A DNA stretch of 64,000 nt, taken from contig NC_063022.1 in the NCBI RefSeq assembly GCF_020509005.1, positions 1,178,001-1,242,000 on the forward strand, written 5' to 3'. Position numbers and translations under genes: made by a program. This document shows, piece after piece, positions 34,876 through 46,167 of the stretch. Within the stretch, counting starts at the first letter, position 1; every line of letters begins with the position of its first letter. Under the pieces are notes generated by a model. It searched no databases. It saw nothing but the letters and a program-made list of their open reading frames with translations, and was not told where the DNA came from. Source of the stretch: Fulvia fulva (Eukaryota; Ascomycota; Dothideomycetes; Mycosphaerellales; Mycosphaerellaceae).

Positions 34876-35193
34876 TCATGATGGTGGTTCTACGGGTTTC
34901 CGGGGCGGTTGGGGCATGGCAGCAAGCTGGATCTTGATTGCTCTGGAACAACTGAGGAGAACATCGAGAGAAGAGTATTGCTTGTAGCTTGGATCTTTCT
35001 GACGTAGCTGTAAATATACCACGGAAGCCTTCATCACGGCCACAGCGCGCGGAGGTAACCTTACACGACGCGCTAAACGCGTAGCACTCACGCTACCCTT
35101 GGACGTGTCTGACAACTCCACACTTCTCATGTTGCCTTGAGAACATGCGAAGGCGAGAGATAGCAACACAATTATAGACCGCGACTTTGTCAT
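34876..35193 (-). CDS. possible small secreted protein, 105 residues
   Basis: The frame starts with a signal-peptide-like sequence (MTKSRSIIVLLSLAFACSQG) and runs to 105 residues. The rest has a basic patch (TRLARRVRLPPRAVAV) and one further cysteine (LLSCSRAIK). There is no known domain. It lies between two plus-strand genes and starts only 39 bases from the ATG of the BTB gene on the other strand, which is close for two promoters. It could be a lineage-specific secreted protein or a chance frame. Confidence 0.25.
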   Translation of the reverse strand: MTKSRSIIVLLSLAFACSQGNMRSVELSDTSKGSVSATRLARRVRLPPRAVAVMKASVVYLQLRQKDPSYKQYSSLDVLLSCSRAIKIQLAAMPQPPRKPVEPPS

Positions 35194-35232
35194 TTGTCCG
35201 AACGGAGATGAAGCTTTGAGTCCCTTCTCGCC

Positions 35233-37165
35233 ATGGACGCCGAGGCGCTGTAAGTCAGTCGTTGTTTTGGAGCCGTTGGTCGGAACATACTGACAGCACA
35301 GGCGATTGCTAGGTGATCCTCAAATCACGAAAGTGCCCGTTGGGCAATCGGAGCACGAGTTCAGCATACATACTCGCCTGCTGTGCCATTACTCCGCATA
35401 CTTCCGCCTCCAGTACGCCAGTGAAACACAAGAAGCCCAAAAGAACACTTTCTATCTGCCTGCTCTCGCCACGGGAGCGTTCAGCACATTGCAGGCATGG
35501 CTCTACCAATGTGCCGTCAACTACAATACTGATCGTGAGCCTGAATTCGAACTTCATCACGTAGCGATACCAAATGATCGTGAGCGTCGAGCGACTGTCA
35601 CCTGGAGTGCGCTGATTGATCTGTACATTGTGGCTCACCACTTGGACGCACTAAAACTGCGTAACAAAATCCTCACTCGATTGCAAGCTGAGTACGACGG
35701 GCAGACGGAGATAGACGATGACGCATCGCTGCCAACCGCTGCGAACGTCTGCACGGCATGGACTGGATCTCAGGGCAACTCACACCTTTGCAGATGGCTG
35801 ACCACGGCCTTCGCTTTTCGTTGGAGATGTTGGGAAGTTGAGGCCGAGGAAATGTCAAAGTTTCCCGGAGACTTTCGAACGTCGGTAATGAAGATGAATA
35901 GCCAACGCATTCATGAGAAGCGCTGGGATGAGGAGCCGAACTTCGCCAACAATCTTAGTCTTTACCATGACCATCATTCTCGCGAAGAGCGTGAGCAATG
36001 CCAGCGAGTAAGAGGGGAAAAGACACATGACGATCGCGTTGAGCCCGGGTATGCTCAGCCACCTGCGCCGGACAGTCAGCATCGTGCGGATGTTGTGACA
36101 TCTAGCGATGAGACCAAAGACGCAGATGATGACCCAGAAGATATTCTTGAGCCAGGGATCGTCAAGATCGAAGCCGAGACGGGACATGCCATCGAAGACG
36201 AAGAAGGCGACACACGCCTGGGCTTCTACCATCCTGAAGACGGCGACGAGGATGAGAGCGATAATGACAAAGAGGCCATTTCCGATCATGTGGCAGAAGG
36301 CCTCTCTTCCACTGATCGTACCCGGCATGATCCTCGTCGACCAGATGGTCAAGCCAATCTGATAGGACGTCCCGCTATTCGCGCGCCAACACTGGATCCG
36401 CATGAGCTCGAAGCTCTTATAGCCGAGCCTGACGAAGCAGTAGTGGACGTAGCAGATTGGAACACACCTGTTGGCGAGACAGAGGCAGATTGGAACAAAC
36501 CTGTTGGCGAGACAGAGGCAGATGGTAGCATATCACCTCAGCACGCACAAAATGAAGGCATCAGCGAGTTCGTTGGATCTGACTACGGCACGGGTTGGAA
36601 CGAGCAAGCGTTTGAAATTGACTTGGACATCAGCTCGGAGGGCGGTGATCGCATGAGCCCTGAAGACCAGCCTAGCGATGAAGGTGATGCGATCCATGAT
36701 GATGGCCCAATCACGAGGGATGAGGCGGAGGGCCGACACTTGGACCATGACATTACCATCGACGGGGATACAGATGACGAGCGAGATCCCACAACGACAA
36801 CCGGCCCACGTCCCCGCGGCCGCCCGAGTGGCACGTATAACATGAAACTGCGTCGCCCAAGACAGGACGGCGAATGGTGGTCGCAACCCAAAGCAGCATG
36901 GCGAGCATTCATGATCGAGCAGGATGATGTCAAGGTCAGGAAGAACAGGGGAAACTTGGTTCGGTGGACGCATGCTGGAAACATCATGGAAAACCCAGCG
37001 CTTCGTGAGCGGCGCTCGCCAGCATGTCGCAACTGCCGTGGAACACGTGTCGAGAATGATTGCTTTGTGTACACACAAGAAGCAAAGCGACTGTGCCGAG
37101 GAACTGCAAAACTACTATCTTACAGATGTGCGCGTTGCATTTATCAGAGTAAAAGGTGCGTTTAG
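35233..37165 (+). CDS. BTB/POZ-domain protein with Cys-rich C-terminal module
   Basis: Two exons, 35233-35249 (17 bases, MDAEAL) and 35302-37165, give 626 residues. The N-terminal 190 residues form a fungal-type BTB fold: KVPVGQSEHEFSIHTRLLCH, SAYFRLQYAS, LPALATGAFSTLQAWLYQC, and WSALIDLYIVAHHLDALKLR. A long acidic linker follows, containing a 33-base tandem duplication at 36452-36517 (two copies of ADWNxPVGETE). Near the C-terminus comes an AT-hook-like PRGRPSGTYN, and then a Cys-rich tail: CRNCRGTRVENDC and CRGTAKLLSYRCARCIYQ ending KRCV. Seven or eight Cys in CxxC-type spacing suggest zinc binding. BTB plus AT-hook plus zinc module suggests a nuclear adaptor, but this is inference. Confidence 0.7.
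36452..36517 (+). repeat. 33-base in-frame tandem duplication in the BTB gene
   Basis: Two adjacent 33-base units differ at one base (ACACACC versus ACAAACC). They encode ADWNTPVGETE and ADWNKPVGETE. The length is a multiple of three, so the frame is kept. Confidence 0.9.
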
Positions 37166-37472
37166 ACTCTGCTGTATCGTTGATTGGGCAACGCACCAGA
37201 TCCGACACGTAGGAGATACATGTAGAGATCGTGTAAATATATGGAAGAATGTCACTTTCACAGCGAGGCGTTAAGTCGAAATCGCATTGTCATGAAAGTA
37301 CATGTTGTGAATCTGTCGTCAAGATTTGATGAGGAGGCCCCAGCGAGCTTGGCAAGAGCGGGAGCGACCGCTGCTAGCGTAATCGCTGGTCGCACTTTCC
37401 GGAATTTGGGCTCGACGACACTTCGAATTGGACCTCAGACACAACAAGCCAGAGAGCAGCAAAGTCGTCGCA
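37166..37472. other. intergenic region upstream of eL29
   Basis: The 307 bases hold the BTB gene 3' flank and the promoter of the ribosomal protein gene. No other feature was seen. Confidence 0.45.
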
Positions 37473-37925
37473 ATGGCCAGTATGTGACATTCAGTGTCCG
37501 CGGTAATGCGACATGCTGACATCGCCCAGAATCCAAGAACTCGTCGCAGCACAACCAGTCGAAGAAGGCCCACAGGAACGGGTACGAAACCACCCATATC
37601 TCTCATCGCGACCCCGAGATCATCGACCACACGAAGCGGGCGCAGGGCTACACATGAGATTGAACGAGAAGGATTGAAGGAAACATGGCTAACGAGAACT
37701 TCTGCGCAACAGTATCAAGAAGCCAAAGACCCACAGATACCCTTCGCTCAAGGGAACCGACCCTAAGTTCAGGCGAAACCACAGACATGCTCTGCACGGC
37801 ACCATGAAGGCTTTGGTATGTGTTGAGATGGGATCTGCGGCAGATTGCGGCACAATGCCTTGGCGGACATCGACTGACAACTTGCACAGAAGGAGGTCAA
37901 GGAGGGCAAGCGCGATTCCGCATAA
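37473..37925 (+). CDS. RPL29: 60S ribosomal protein eL29
   Basis: Small basic protein of the large ribosomal subunit, 65 residues, split over four exons: 37473-37479 (7 bases), 37530-37581, 37713-37815 and 37890-37925. The product starts MAKSKNSSQHNQSKKAHRNG, continues IKKPKTHRYPSLKGTDPKFR, then RNHRHALHGTMKALKEVKEG, and ends KRDSA. This matches eL29 over its whole length, including the HNQxxKAHRNGIKKP signature. The second intron, 131 bases, is longer than most here. I looked for a C/D snoRNA in it and saw no convincing boxes. No single exon is long enough to show up as an obvious frame. Confidence 0.94.
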
Positions 37926-38654
37926 ACACCCACGAACACAATATCACGAACGACAACAAGCGATTTGATTGAGTGGAATGGCTCTTCGCGGCGCTCGAAT
38001 GAGCATGTCATGGCTGGCGTAAAGGAGGTTTGACGATCTTCTTCCTTCCGTACAGGTAGCTGCAGCCAAATTGCAACCCTGAACCGCTTCACCCAGTCCC
38101 GTGTCAGACAGCGAGCATCTGTACGATTCATATAAGGTGAGTCCGAGGAAACAATGAGAGTATACGGCATCAGTGTGTACAACGCCTAGCAAACTTCCGT
38201 GCAACGGTGTTGAAGGGTTTTCCAACGTGCCAAGATCGATAGCAGCAATGCTTGACCACCTCATTACCAAACACGGACGCTGTTGACTCTGTCGGCGTTT
38301 GTGCATGAAGACGTGGTGACAGAAATGTGATGAAAGGGGTAATTGTAACGCAAGCAGTCTGTTTGTCAGGAACTTGTAACGTGTCTCGATGAGCTGCTAT
38401 ACACGTAGGATTATCTCAGTATTTTCTAGTCTGCATGTACGAAATATGTCTCCCTTCGTTGATGTTGCGGCGTTCCTGCTGCTTGTCTCGCCCGTTGTGC
38501 TTACGCGCACCTTCCAGATCGCTAGCAACGTTAAGCCAACGTCACTTCATTGCTTTCACCTTCGCCCACGCTTGATCCTGATCAACACAGCATTGCCCGG
38601 CACATCCACTTGGTCGGCACAGATGCAGTGTACAGAACACCCTGGTGAAGTAGC
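37926..38654. other. intergenic region
   Basis: The 729 bases between two plus-strand genes contain no supported gene. Overlapping minus-strand frames at 37769-38306 have no protein character that I recognise. Confidence 0.4.
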
Positions 38655-40685
38655 ATGGGGGACATACAACATTGGCGCCGCATGATACAGCCAAACCGAG
38701 CTCGCACACCTGCAGTCGAGCCAGACGAGACCGAAGAATTTCTTTCCCCACCGATACCGCAGAAAGGGCGTCTCAAGTGCAAGGTATCATCGTACTTCGA
38801 CTTCAGCGCCAACGTCAAACCCACCGCCGCCAGCGAGACCGCGAGCGAGTCGCAGCTTCCAACATGGCCGCAAGATCAGCTGTACCCAGACCCCAAGGCG
38901 GAAGACGAGATGGACTCGATCTTCTGCCGTCTAATGTCGGAGCCGTATTCACCGCTCGATGTCCAGTTCAATGGATCCTTGATGCGCATATTCGAAAGCT
39001 ATGTCAAGCTGCAGGAGGAGAAGCATTTGCTCCAAGAGCGCCTCGACCAGGAGACCAACACAAAGAGCGCGCTGGTTAGCAAGTTCAACATGGCCGAGAA
39101 GGACTGGCAAGATGAAATGCAAGACTACAAAGAGGAGGTCAAGCGCTTAGAGGTTTTGCTCGCAAAAGCAAGTAGGCGTGGACTGGCTGAAGTCACCCTA
39201 GCCAGGCAAGATAGCAAGCTGCGGAGTCGTAAGGCCGAGCGGCAAGATGGACGGGAGACCTTCTTCGAGTTCCTGGAGGAAACGACCGACAAGACTCCCC
39301 CTCCCCGACGCCATGATAGTGTCTACGATAATCAGCGAGGTGAGCTTGCAGCGAGTCTACATACCTTCCACTGCTGACGTTGCATAGCTACCATGAAGCC
39401 TTTGCTTCAGTCTCCTTCCGCCAAGGACAAACAGATGTCGCGTACTCTTGTCGCCAAAAAGAGTATGACGAACATCCACTCTGACTTGCCATTTGGAACA
39501 CCACCGAATCGAGACATGAGATTCTCCCTGACAAACATATCGCTACTTGACCAGAAGACCAAGCATGGTCGTCGACCACGAGCTGCCACAGACGCTAGCA
39601 CCGCCAGTACATTCTCCGCGTTCAGCTGTGAAGCTGTGCCAGTGGTTCAGATCTTCGACACCGATATTGCCAACCACGAGCAGGAAGACCTACATGACAT
39701 CCAGCGACTTGTCATGACTCTTGCACGCAGACGTAATGCAGATCCGCATCATGTGGTACCGCAGCTCTTGAATGTGCTTCGCGCTCAACCAGTCGAGCGC
39801 CTTGCTGGTTCTGCGAAGGCATCGAACACATTGCAGCCATGGATGCATCAACGGAAACCTACTACTTCGGCAAGAATCACATCGGGCAGCACGACAATCA
39901 AGCGACAAACGGTCATGTCAAAAGCATCTGGTCTCCTGCAGCGACTCAAACCCCAGCCAAGCGCCGAAGTGCTGCACAATACCCGCCCTGTTGCTCGAAG
40001 GTTCTCGTTCGAGGAGGGCGACGATACTGCCGCCCAAAGCGCACCTCTTGAAGACTGGCTACCCAAAGACGGTCAGCATGGCAAGCATCTTCTTCGGAAA
40101 AGCGCATCACTAGGAACCTTGCAGAATACTGTGGTCACCTCTGCAGTTGTCGAGTCAACGCTGTCACCTGTCGCGGCGAGTCCCACGACTCCGGGTCCTG
40201 TTGTCGAGACGCAGTTTCCCTCTCGCATTCCAGTCCTCAGTCCCGGATCGCTTGCAAAGCCGCGGGCAGAACGAGAGGATAGCGCGTCCAGTCTGTTGAC
40301 GGCTGTCAAACACTCCGATAATGCTACTAAGCGCAGCAGCTCTCTAACAAGCTCAGCTTTTAGTTCGCCCTCAGCGAGCCGCGAGGACATTAGCAAAGCT
40401 ACTCGCGACCAATGCACCGCCTCCTGTGTGAGGTCCGTCAGTAGTAATCATCTGCTTGATCACGCGAGTGTCCTTCGAGGAAGTGCTGATATGATTGCCT
40501 ATGCTGCAGCACGCGCCGCCAGTGTGTCTAGCGACATGAACAGCGATCTCCGAGCTGACCGGAAACGGCCAGGCGCTTCCAGTAGCTGCGGACGGTATTC
40601 CATACTGCCTCAGAAGGAGAACAACCGTCAGGAGAATGCCCGTATTCTGCAATCTAGCAGGATTCCGGACCACGATACAGGATGA
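38655..40685 (+). CDS. coiled-coil, Ser-rich protein of unknown function
   Basis: Two exons, 38655-39339 and 39388-40685, give 660 residues; G|CT restores NQRATMKPL. The first 80 residues are disordered. A helical segment spans about 110-180 (FNGSLMRIFESYVKLQEEKH, then EEVKRLEVLLAKASR) and should form a coiled coil. The second exon is rich in Ser/Thr/Pro, with many basic-Ser patches (RRFSFEEGDDTA, LLRKSASLGTLQN, TKRSSSLTSSAF) that look like kinase sites. The RKSASLG and RRFSFEE contexts resemble phospho-motifs. It ends ILQSSRIPDHDTG. I recognise no catalytic domain. A cytoskeletal or signalling scaffold is possible but unproven. Confidence 0.68.
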
Positions 40686-43359
40686 GTATATTGAAGATCT
40701 GTCGAGTCTCTCAGCCTGGTGGTACCTGCTGTATGCACGGCTAGGTTTGTCGAGCACGACGACGACCATTCGCCACCGTGTCTACCATGCCGCAGCAACA
40801 CTTGAAGCACTGCAGTAGCGCTCGACACGTGGGACCAACCAGGACAGGAAATCGCGCTCTCATAGTTCGCAGATTACTGGAGTTGATGCGATCGCTCGCC
40901 TCGGCTGCAGAAGGACGTCGATACAGCAGGAGACCGTCAACCAGTAGCACCGCACCTTATCATTGGAACATACGGCATCGTTGCCGTGTGGTGACTGCGC
41001 TGGCACGCAGCAGCGGTGTGGCAGAGTTGGAAGCTCTCATATTGCCATGGGCCAAGATCACTATTGACAGGGGTTTAAGCATAGGCTTCGTGTTTCATGA
41101 TGGCTGATACAGGCACCTGGCCATGGCTTCCCGGCAGATACAGCGTTGAGAGCTCCGAATGCTACATCAATTACCGAATCATTATTTCGCGAAAGATTCT
41201 GCCTGTTCAAATGGTGTTATACGCAACGTCATGGCTGTCTTCCAGCCGTCCTCGGCATCACTGGGGTGTGTCTGCGATAGATGAAGTGTTCTCGACCGAA
41301 CTGCTGGCTACTGAGCTACCGAGACGGCAGCATATCCGGTCAGCCACAGCTCATGCTCGAGCTCGTCCAACGCCGGTGTGTCGTAGAAAACGCCATGAGC
41401 ACGCGGAAGCGACGCCGCGGCTGCCAGCGGCTTGCTTGGCCGTTCAGTGACGCACAAAGGTGTGGCTGGTGAGAAAGAGCATCCAGTAGACTTCTGTCAT
41501 GTGAGAAGATCTTCCAACAGCTTCCCCCTTCGACAACAGATCAGCGCATGGTCAGACGACCGTCTGCTGCAGGACCGCGTCAGCATGGGGAAAGGTTTCG
41601 GTGAGCCAGATCAGAATTTGTGCAGAAAGGCGAGGCGTGCCGCTCAGAGTGTGCCACAGGCAAGTCTGCTGCGCCACAATCGAAGCGACGCACGTTTTCT
41701 TTCAGCCTTGCCGAACGTCGCTACATACTTGCCGACGAAATTCACCGGGACTCTACAACTCGCCCGATGCCTGACAGTGACGCTGCTTCACAGAAGTTTC
41801 TGTGCCACGCAAGTCTCGAATAAGTGCACAGGCGCCAAAGTGTTGCAGCAAGACCCACAGTGTGCGCAATTGCCACTCGAGAAGGAGTGCCCAAACGACG
41901 GAACACTTACGACATTGATGGTGTTGGTGCCGCCTCTGCAGACGAACGGGAAGCGGTAAAAGTTGCTGTTGTAACACCATCGCACACCAATTTCCTCGGT
42001 ACAGGGCGCTCACAAAACAGCGACCACAAAGGCAGACACCCTTCGGTATTATATGCAGCGAACCGCCGCTCCCGCACTCTCTCTATCTCTTCGACGGTAA
42101 TCTGAAGAGGTAAAGACTCCGTACAGGTACCCGGCGCTCATGTATGGACCGTTGAACTCTTCTATCATCAGTCGATTGGATAGTGAAAGGCGTCTCTACA
42201 CGCGCTCATCTCGGCTAGGCTCACGGAGGGCAAGTGCCGTGTTCCAGATGACGCGATAATTTGAGTCCCTTCACTGCACAACAGTCTTCAGCAACGCTGC
42301 AGTGGAGACTGGAGAGCACAGTATGATGTGAAATCATCGTTGTTGACACAATCATTGGACAGCTCGTGCGGCGCTCCGATATTTCCGTAATCGCAGCCAT
42401 CTGTGGATTCCGGCGAGACGGGATGTGCTGCAAGGAAGGCCCCTTGGCGGCGTCGAGCCCGATCAAAAGAATTGATGCAACACAGGCACGTCACTGACAC
42501 GCGCCGAAACGGTGTGAGTACTGCTGGAGTAACGCTGGAGATGAGTTGCCGCTGTGCATCGGGCGGTCTCGGCTGGGCACCACGTTCCTGCCCAAGCTGA
42601 GAGGCCCATTCGTTGGCACAGTATACAGTAAACTTTCTTCGAACGGTGAGTTGGACCCCAAAAGCTCAAGACGTAGCGTGAAGGCCGCGTCTGTCAATGC
42701 GCTAGACGAGCTCCAGCACGGTTCAAACGCATCACGTTGGTGTACCGCATCCCAAGAGACTGCCAACGGAGCACCTCACGAAACGAGCCACAGGAGCACA
42801 GAGTGCTAGAGCGAATCGAGGGCTAGTCATACGCTGTGGCTCACTTAGCTCGGCCGGTCGCCAATCGACAGCATCCTCGACCAGAGTCTCCACAGACGAA
42901 AAATCCTTCGAGCACTCGCCACATTCCTGTGGCGCAGCACATGTCGCTCCAATCTTTTGCTCGCCTGCATTGGTAGAAGTGCCTCAGGGACGTCGGAGAC
43001 GAGAGCGACCGTAATGAGAGCAGGAGGCGGTCTGGAGCAGAATCCGCGCGGTGTTGGAGGCTTATTGCTACGAACCCTGATCGATCGGAAGTCTTCTATG
43101 CTGCTCAACACGAAGCGAAGCAGCTCTGCCTTCTGCCTGCCGCGGAGGGGTGAGGAGCGCTAGGAGACCCCCTGCAACTTTTGACGTTAGAACTACTATT
43201 GAGGCGCCCAAGCCCACCTGTGGCTTAACATAATCTCTTCCAGTTTCACGGCCTGGCACCCTCTGCGCCCAAACACCTGACCCATCTCTGGACATCTTCT
43301 TCATGACCTTTCAGCATCTGCCCTCGCCGGCGTAGCTGCTAGAGAACTTGTTGGCTACA
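40686..43359. other. 2.7-kb gene-free stretch
   Basis: I find no supported gene in these 2,674 bases. Many short frames of 60-170 codons occur on both strands, all overlapping each other and none with family resemblance or splice-joined continuity. CpA and TpG are common here, so the stretch is not RIP-mutated like the insert at 48.4 kb. The last few hundred bases should contain the promoter of the CP2 transcription factor gene. Confidence 0.45.
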
Positions 43360-46167
43360 ATGTTTCGAAACAGGTGCGTACTGGGACCCTACAGCCAGCT
43401 TGCGCCTCAGGTCGCTGGTCTTCGGCGGATGCTGGGAAAGCGAGCGCGCCTCCACTGCCACACCGATCGACCTTCGCCTCGCGCAACGCTGGAACTCTAT
43501 CGAAGCGGCGTGCGCTTGCTAACAAACATCGCAGGAGGACTTCACAAAAGCCTAGCGACGAGCTCTATCGCAACTTCAAAGCAAAGTTCCCTCAGCTCAT
43601 TTCTACAAGCTCATCGTCGTCGAGCGGCAGTGCGTCAGTCCAGGCGCAGACGCAGACACAGCCGACAACGTCGCTCGCGGAGGCGCTCGATATCCCGCTC
43701 AACCCGCGGTAGGCTTCTCCCTGCAATTCGCACTCTTACATCCAAGCAGAGATCTTCGCTGCTGTCCCGTGGCAGGAAATACGCAATGCGGAGCAACCGC
43801 TGATGCCGTTCTAGGTCCCTCGATCATAGTCAGCCGCACGATATCAAGGATGCAGACCCCACCCCAAGAGGTTCCAACGAACCGTGGAATTTTGGGACGT
43901 CAGGTCTAACTCCTTCACTCATGGATCCAAACAGCAACGGCTTCAATATGTTCGCAAATCAGCTGCCGGCCTACTACACGGCCACACCCGGCGGCACCAA
44001 CACGCTCTACCACAGTCAAGCGGGCGACTTACACACGCCTGGTCTTGGCATGGGGTTGGGCACACCGCTATCAATGCCAACTTCGGAGAGCGGCTTGCAT
44101 GCTGGACAGCAAGGGCCCTTCAATGGCTTTCAAAATCATCTTCCACAACACGTGCAACCGCACCATGTACAGCCTCAGCATTTCCAGAACGTCAACCCTT
44201 TCCAGATGCACCAGCAGCAAGGCTTCCCATCGCATCACTTTACCCAGCAGCCGTCCTACGATGAAGGCCTGGGTCCGGTTGGCGAGTCGCCTGTCGACGA
44301 CTTGGGCATGGACATGGGAATGGGTCACCACAACCACTCACCGGAAACGCTGTTTCAACCGCCGAACCTGCAAACCACCATGCAGCCTCCACCATTACAT
44401 CCCTCTGGCGAGAAGTGAGTCCCCCGTACTGTAAACGTATGTCGCCTACTAACGACTGCCAGATTTCGCTACCATGTCACATTGAACGCCCCAACAGCTA
44501 TGATCAAGCACTCCGACGAGATTCCGGTCACGTACCTGAACAAAGGGCAAGCGTACACGCTCAATGTGGTCGACACGCATACACAGCAAGGCACTCCAGC
44601 TGGTCGTTATCGCACGTTCGTGCGTGTCTCTTTCGAGGACGAGACCCAACGAGCGAAACCCGCCGCCTGCTGGCAACTCTGGAAGGAAGGACGCGGTACC
44701 AACGAAGCACATCAGCGGGGCGGACGATTACAAGCCGTTGAATATGTCGATTCTGGCCAAATGGGCGGTGCCGAAGACCCCAGCAAACCGAAAGTTGAGC
44801 TCGAATGCGCATCTTTCGACGGCTTTTGCGTTACCTGGAGCCCTCCGAACGGCAGCGCTGAGTGTCCCATCTCAGTGCGCTTCAACTTCCTCTCGACCGA
44901 TTTCAGCCACTCCAAGGGTGTGAAGGGCATTCCTGTTCGACTTTGCGCGAAGACTGAAGCGATCGAAGAGCCTGCCATTTCCTCGTCGCAAATTGGAGGC
45001 TCAGAGGTGTGCTATTGCAAAGTCAAGCTTTTCAGAGACCATGGCGCAGAGCGAAAGCTTTCCAACGACGTCGCACATGTCAAGAAGACGATCGACAAGC
45101 TGAACCAGCAAATAGCGCAGATCGAGTCCGGGATGCGGGATCTTGGCAAACGGAAACGAAGCGGTTCCATGGCCAAGGGACTCGATGGCAGACCTGGCAA
45201 AGTACCCAAGCATCGGAGGACGTGGTCTATGACTTCTGTCACCTCCAACGGTGGCAGAGGTAGTGCTGAGGAGGATCTGCACATGAAGCTGATGACGCTT
45301 CAAGACATGTTCACCTCGACCAGACCCGCGAGTGTGCTCTACCTTCGCGGCGACGACGAGGACGATATGGACAACTACCCAGTCAAGCTCACTGGCGAGG
45401 TTCCCGATCTTGCTAGAACCGACTCCGTGGAGACCAACAATTCCGAGTGGAAGAACAACAGTCTGGACGGACCAAACTCGTCCATGGTATCGCCCAGTCC
45501 AAGCAATAACTCGCTCATTGGGAGTCGCAAAGACTCGAGTATGCAGCAACCTACACCTATTGGCGGACCCTCTCGAGCCAACTCGAACGAATGGAGGAAC
45601 AATCCACAGACCGCCACGATGGATATCCAGCCCACGATCAATGAGCATCTACAAAGCCCACCCGACAGCCTTCCAACCCAGGTTCAGACCAAATCTCCAA
45701 AGGACGGATCAGTCTCAGGATGGATCGAGGCAGTAGATGTCGATCACAGCTACCAGCCACCCCCAGAACGGCCAGTCAAGCCGGTCGCTTCATTTTACGT
45801 CCAGCCTCGTGTTGCTGGCAGAGCACCCACAGACAACTTTTACCGCGCGATCTATATCATGAACCGAACTTTGAAAGACTTCACTACGACGCTTGCCATG
45901 AAGTGCAACATCGAACCTACCGAAGTCCTGCGCACCTACCGAGTCGACCGCAACGGTATCCACATTCTCTTCGACGACGATTGTATTCGAGAACTTCTAG
46001 AGGGCCAAGATATGACTGCTGAATTCAGCGAAATTGGGGAAGACGAAATGCCCGTGAAGCCAAAGCGCGAGTGGGACGCGGTGACTCAGGGAATCCAGTG
46101 CGATGGCGACGTCCCTACGATCGAGAATGTCAGCTCAACTGGATACGAGCTGAAGCTTCTGTTCTAA
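43360..46167 (+). CDS. csp-2: Grainyhead/CP2-family transcription factor (CSP-2-like)
   Basis: Four exons, 43360-43373, 43535-43708, 43815-44414 and 44463-46167, give 830 residues with all phases matching. Exon 1 (MFRNR) and exon 2 (RTSQKPSDELYRNFKAKF) precede a linker (NEPWNFGTSGLTPSLMDPNS) and a His/Gln/Met-rich region. The immunoglobulin-like DNA-binding core starts at about residue 262: FRYHVTLNAPTAMIKHSDEI, PVTYLNKGQAYTLNV, CWQLWKEGRGTNE, and VRFNFLSTDFSHSKGVKGIP, then CYCKVKLFRDHGAERKLSND. YLNKGQ, LSTDFSxxKGVKG and CKVKxFxDxGAERK are diagnostic of Grainyhead/CP2. A ubiquitin-like dimerisation region lies near the C-terminus (DNFYRAIYIMNRTLKDFTTT). In Neurospora, CSP-2 controls conidial separation and cell-wall remodelling, so a similar role is likely. 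A model starting at the ATG at 43921 would lose 85 residues. Confidence 0.9.

Noticed and set aside
37582..37712. snoRNA in the long eL29 intron
   Set aside because: No paired C/D or H/ACA boxes could be seen.
40686..43359. several 60-175-codon frames
   Set aside because: Mutually overlapping, no family resemblance, no consistent splice joins.
43700..43832. alternative exon reading AEIFAAVPWQEIRN before the CP2 gene
   Set aside because: It looks protein-like but cannot be joined in phase to the preceding exon, whereas skipping it joins two good exons exactly.
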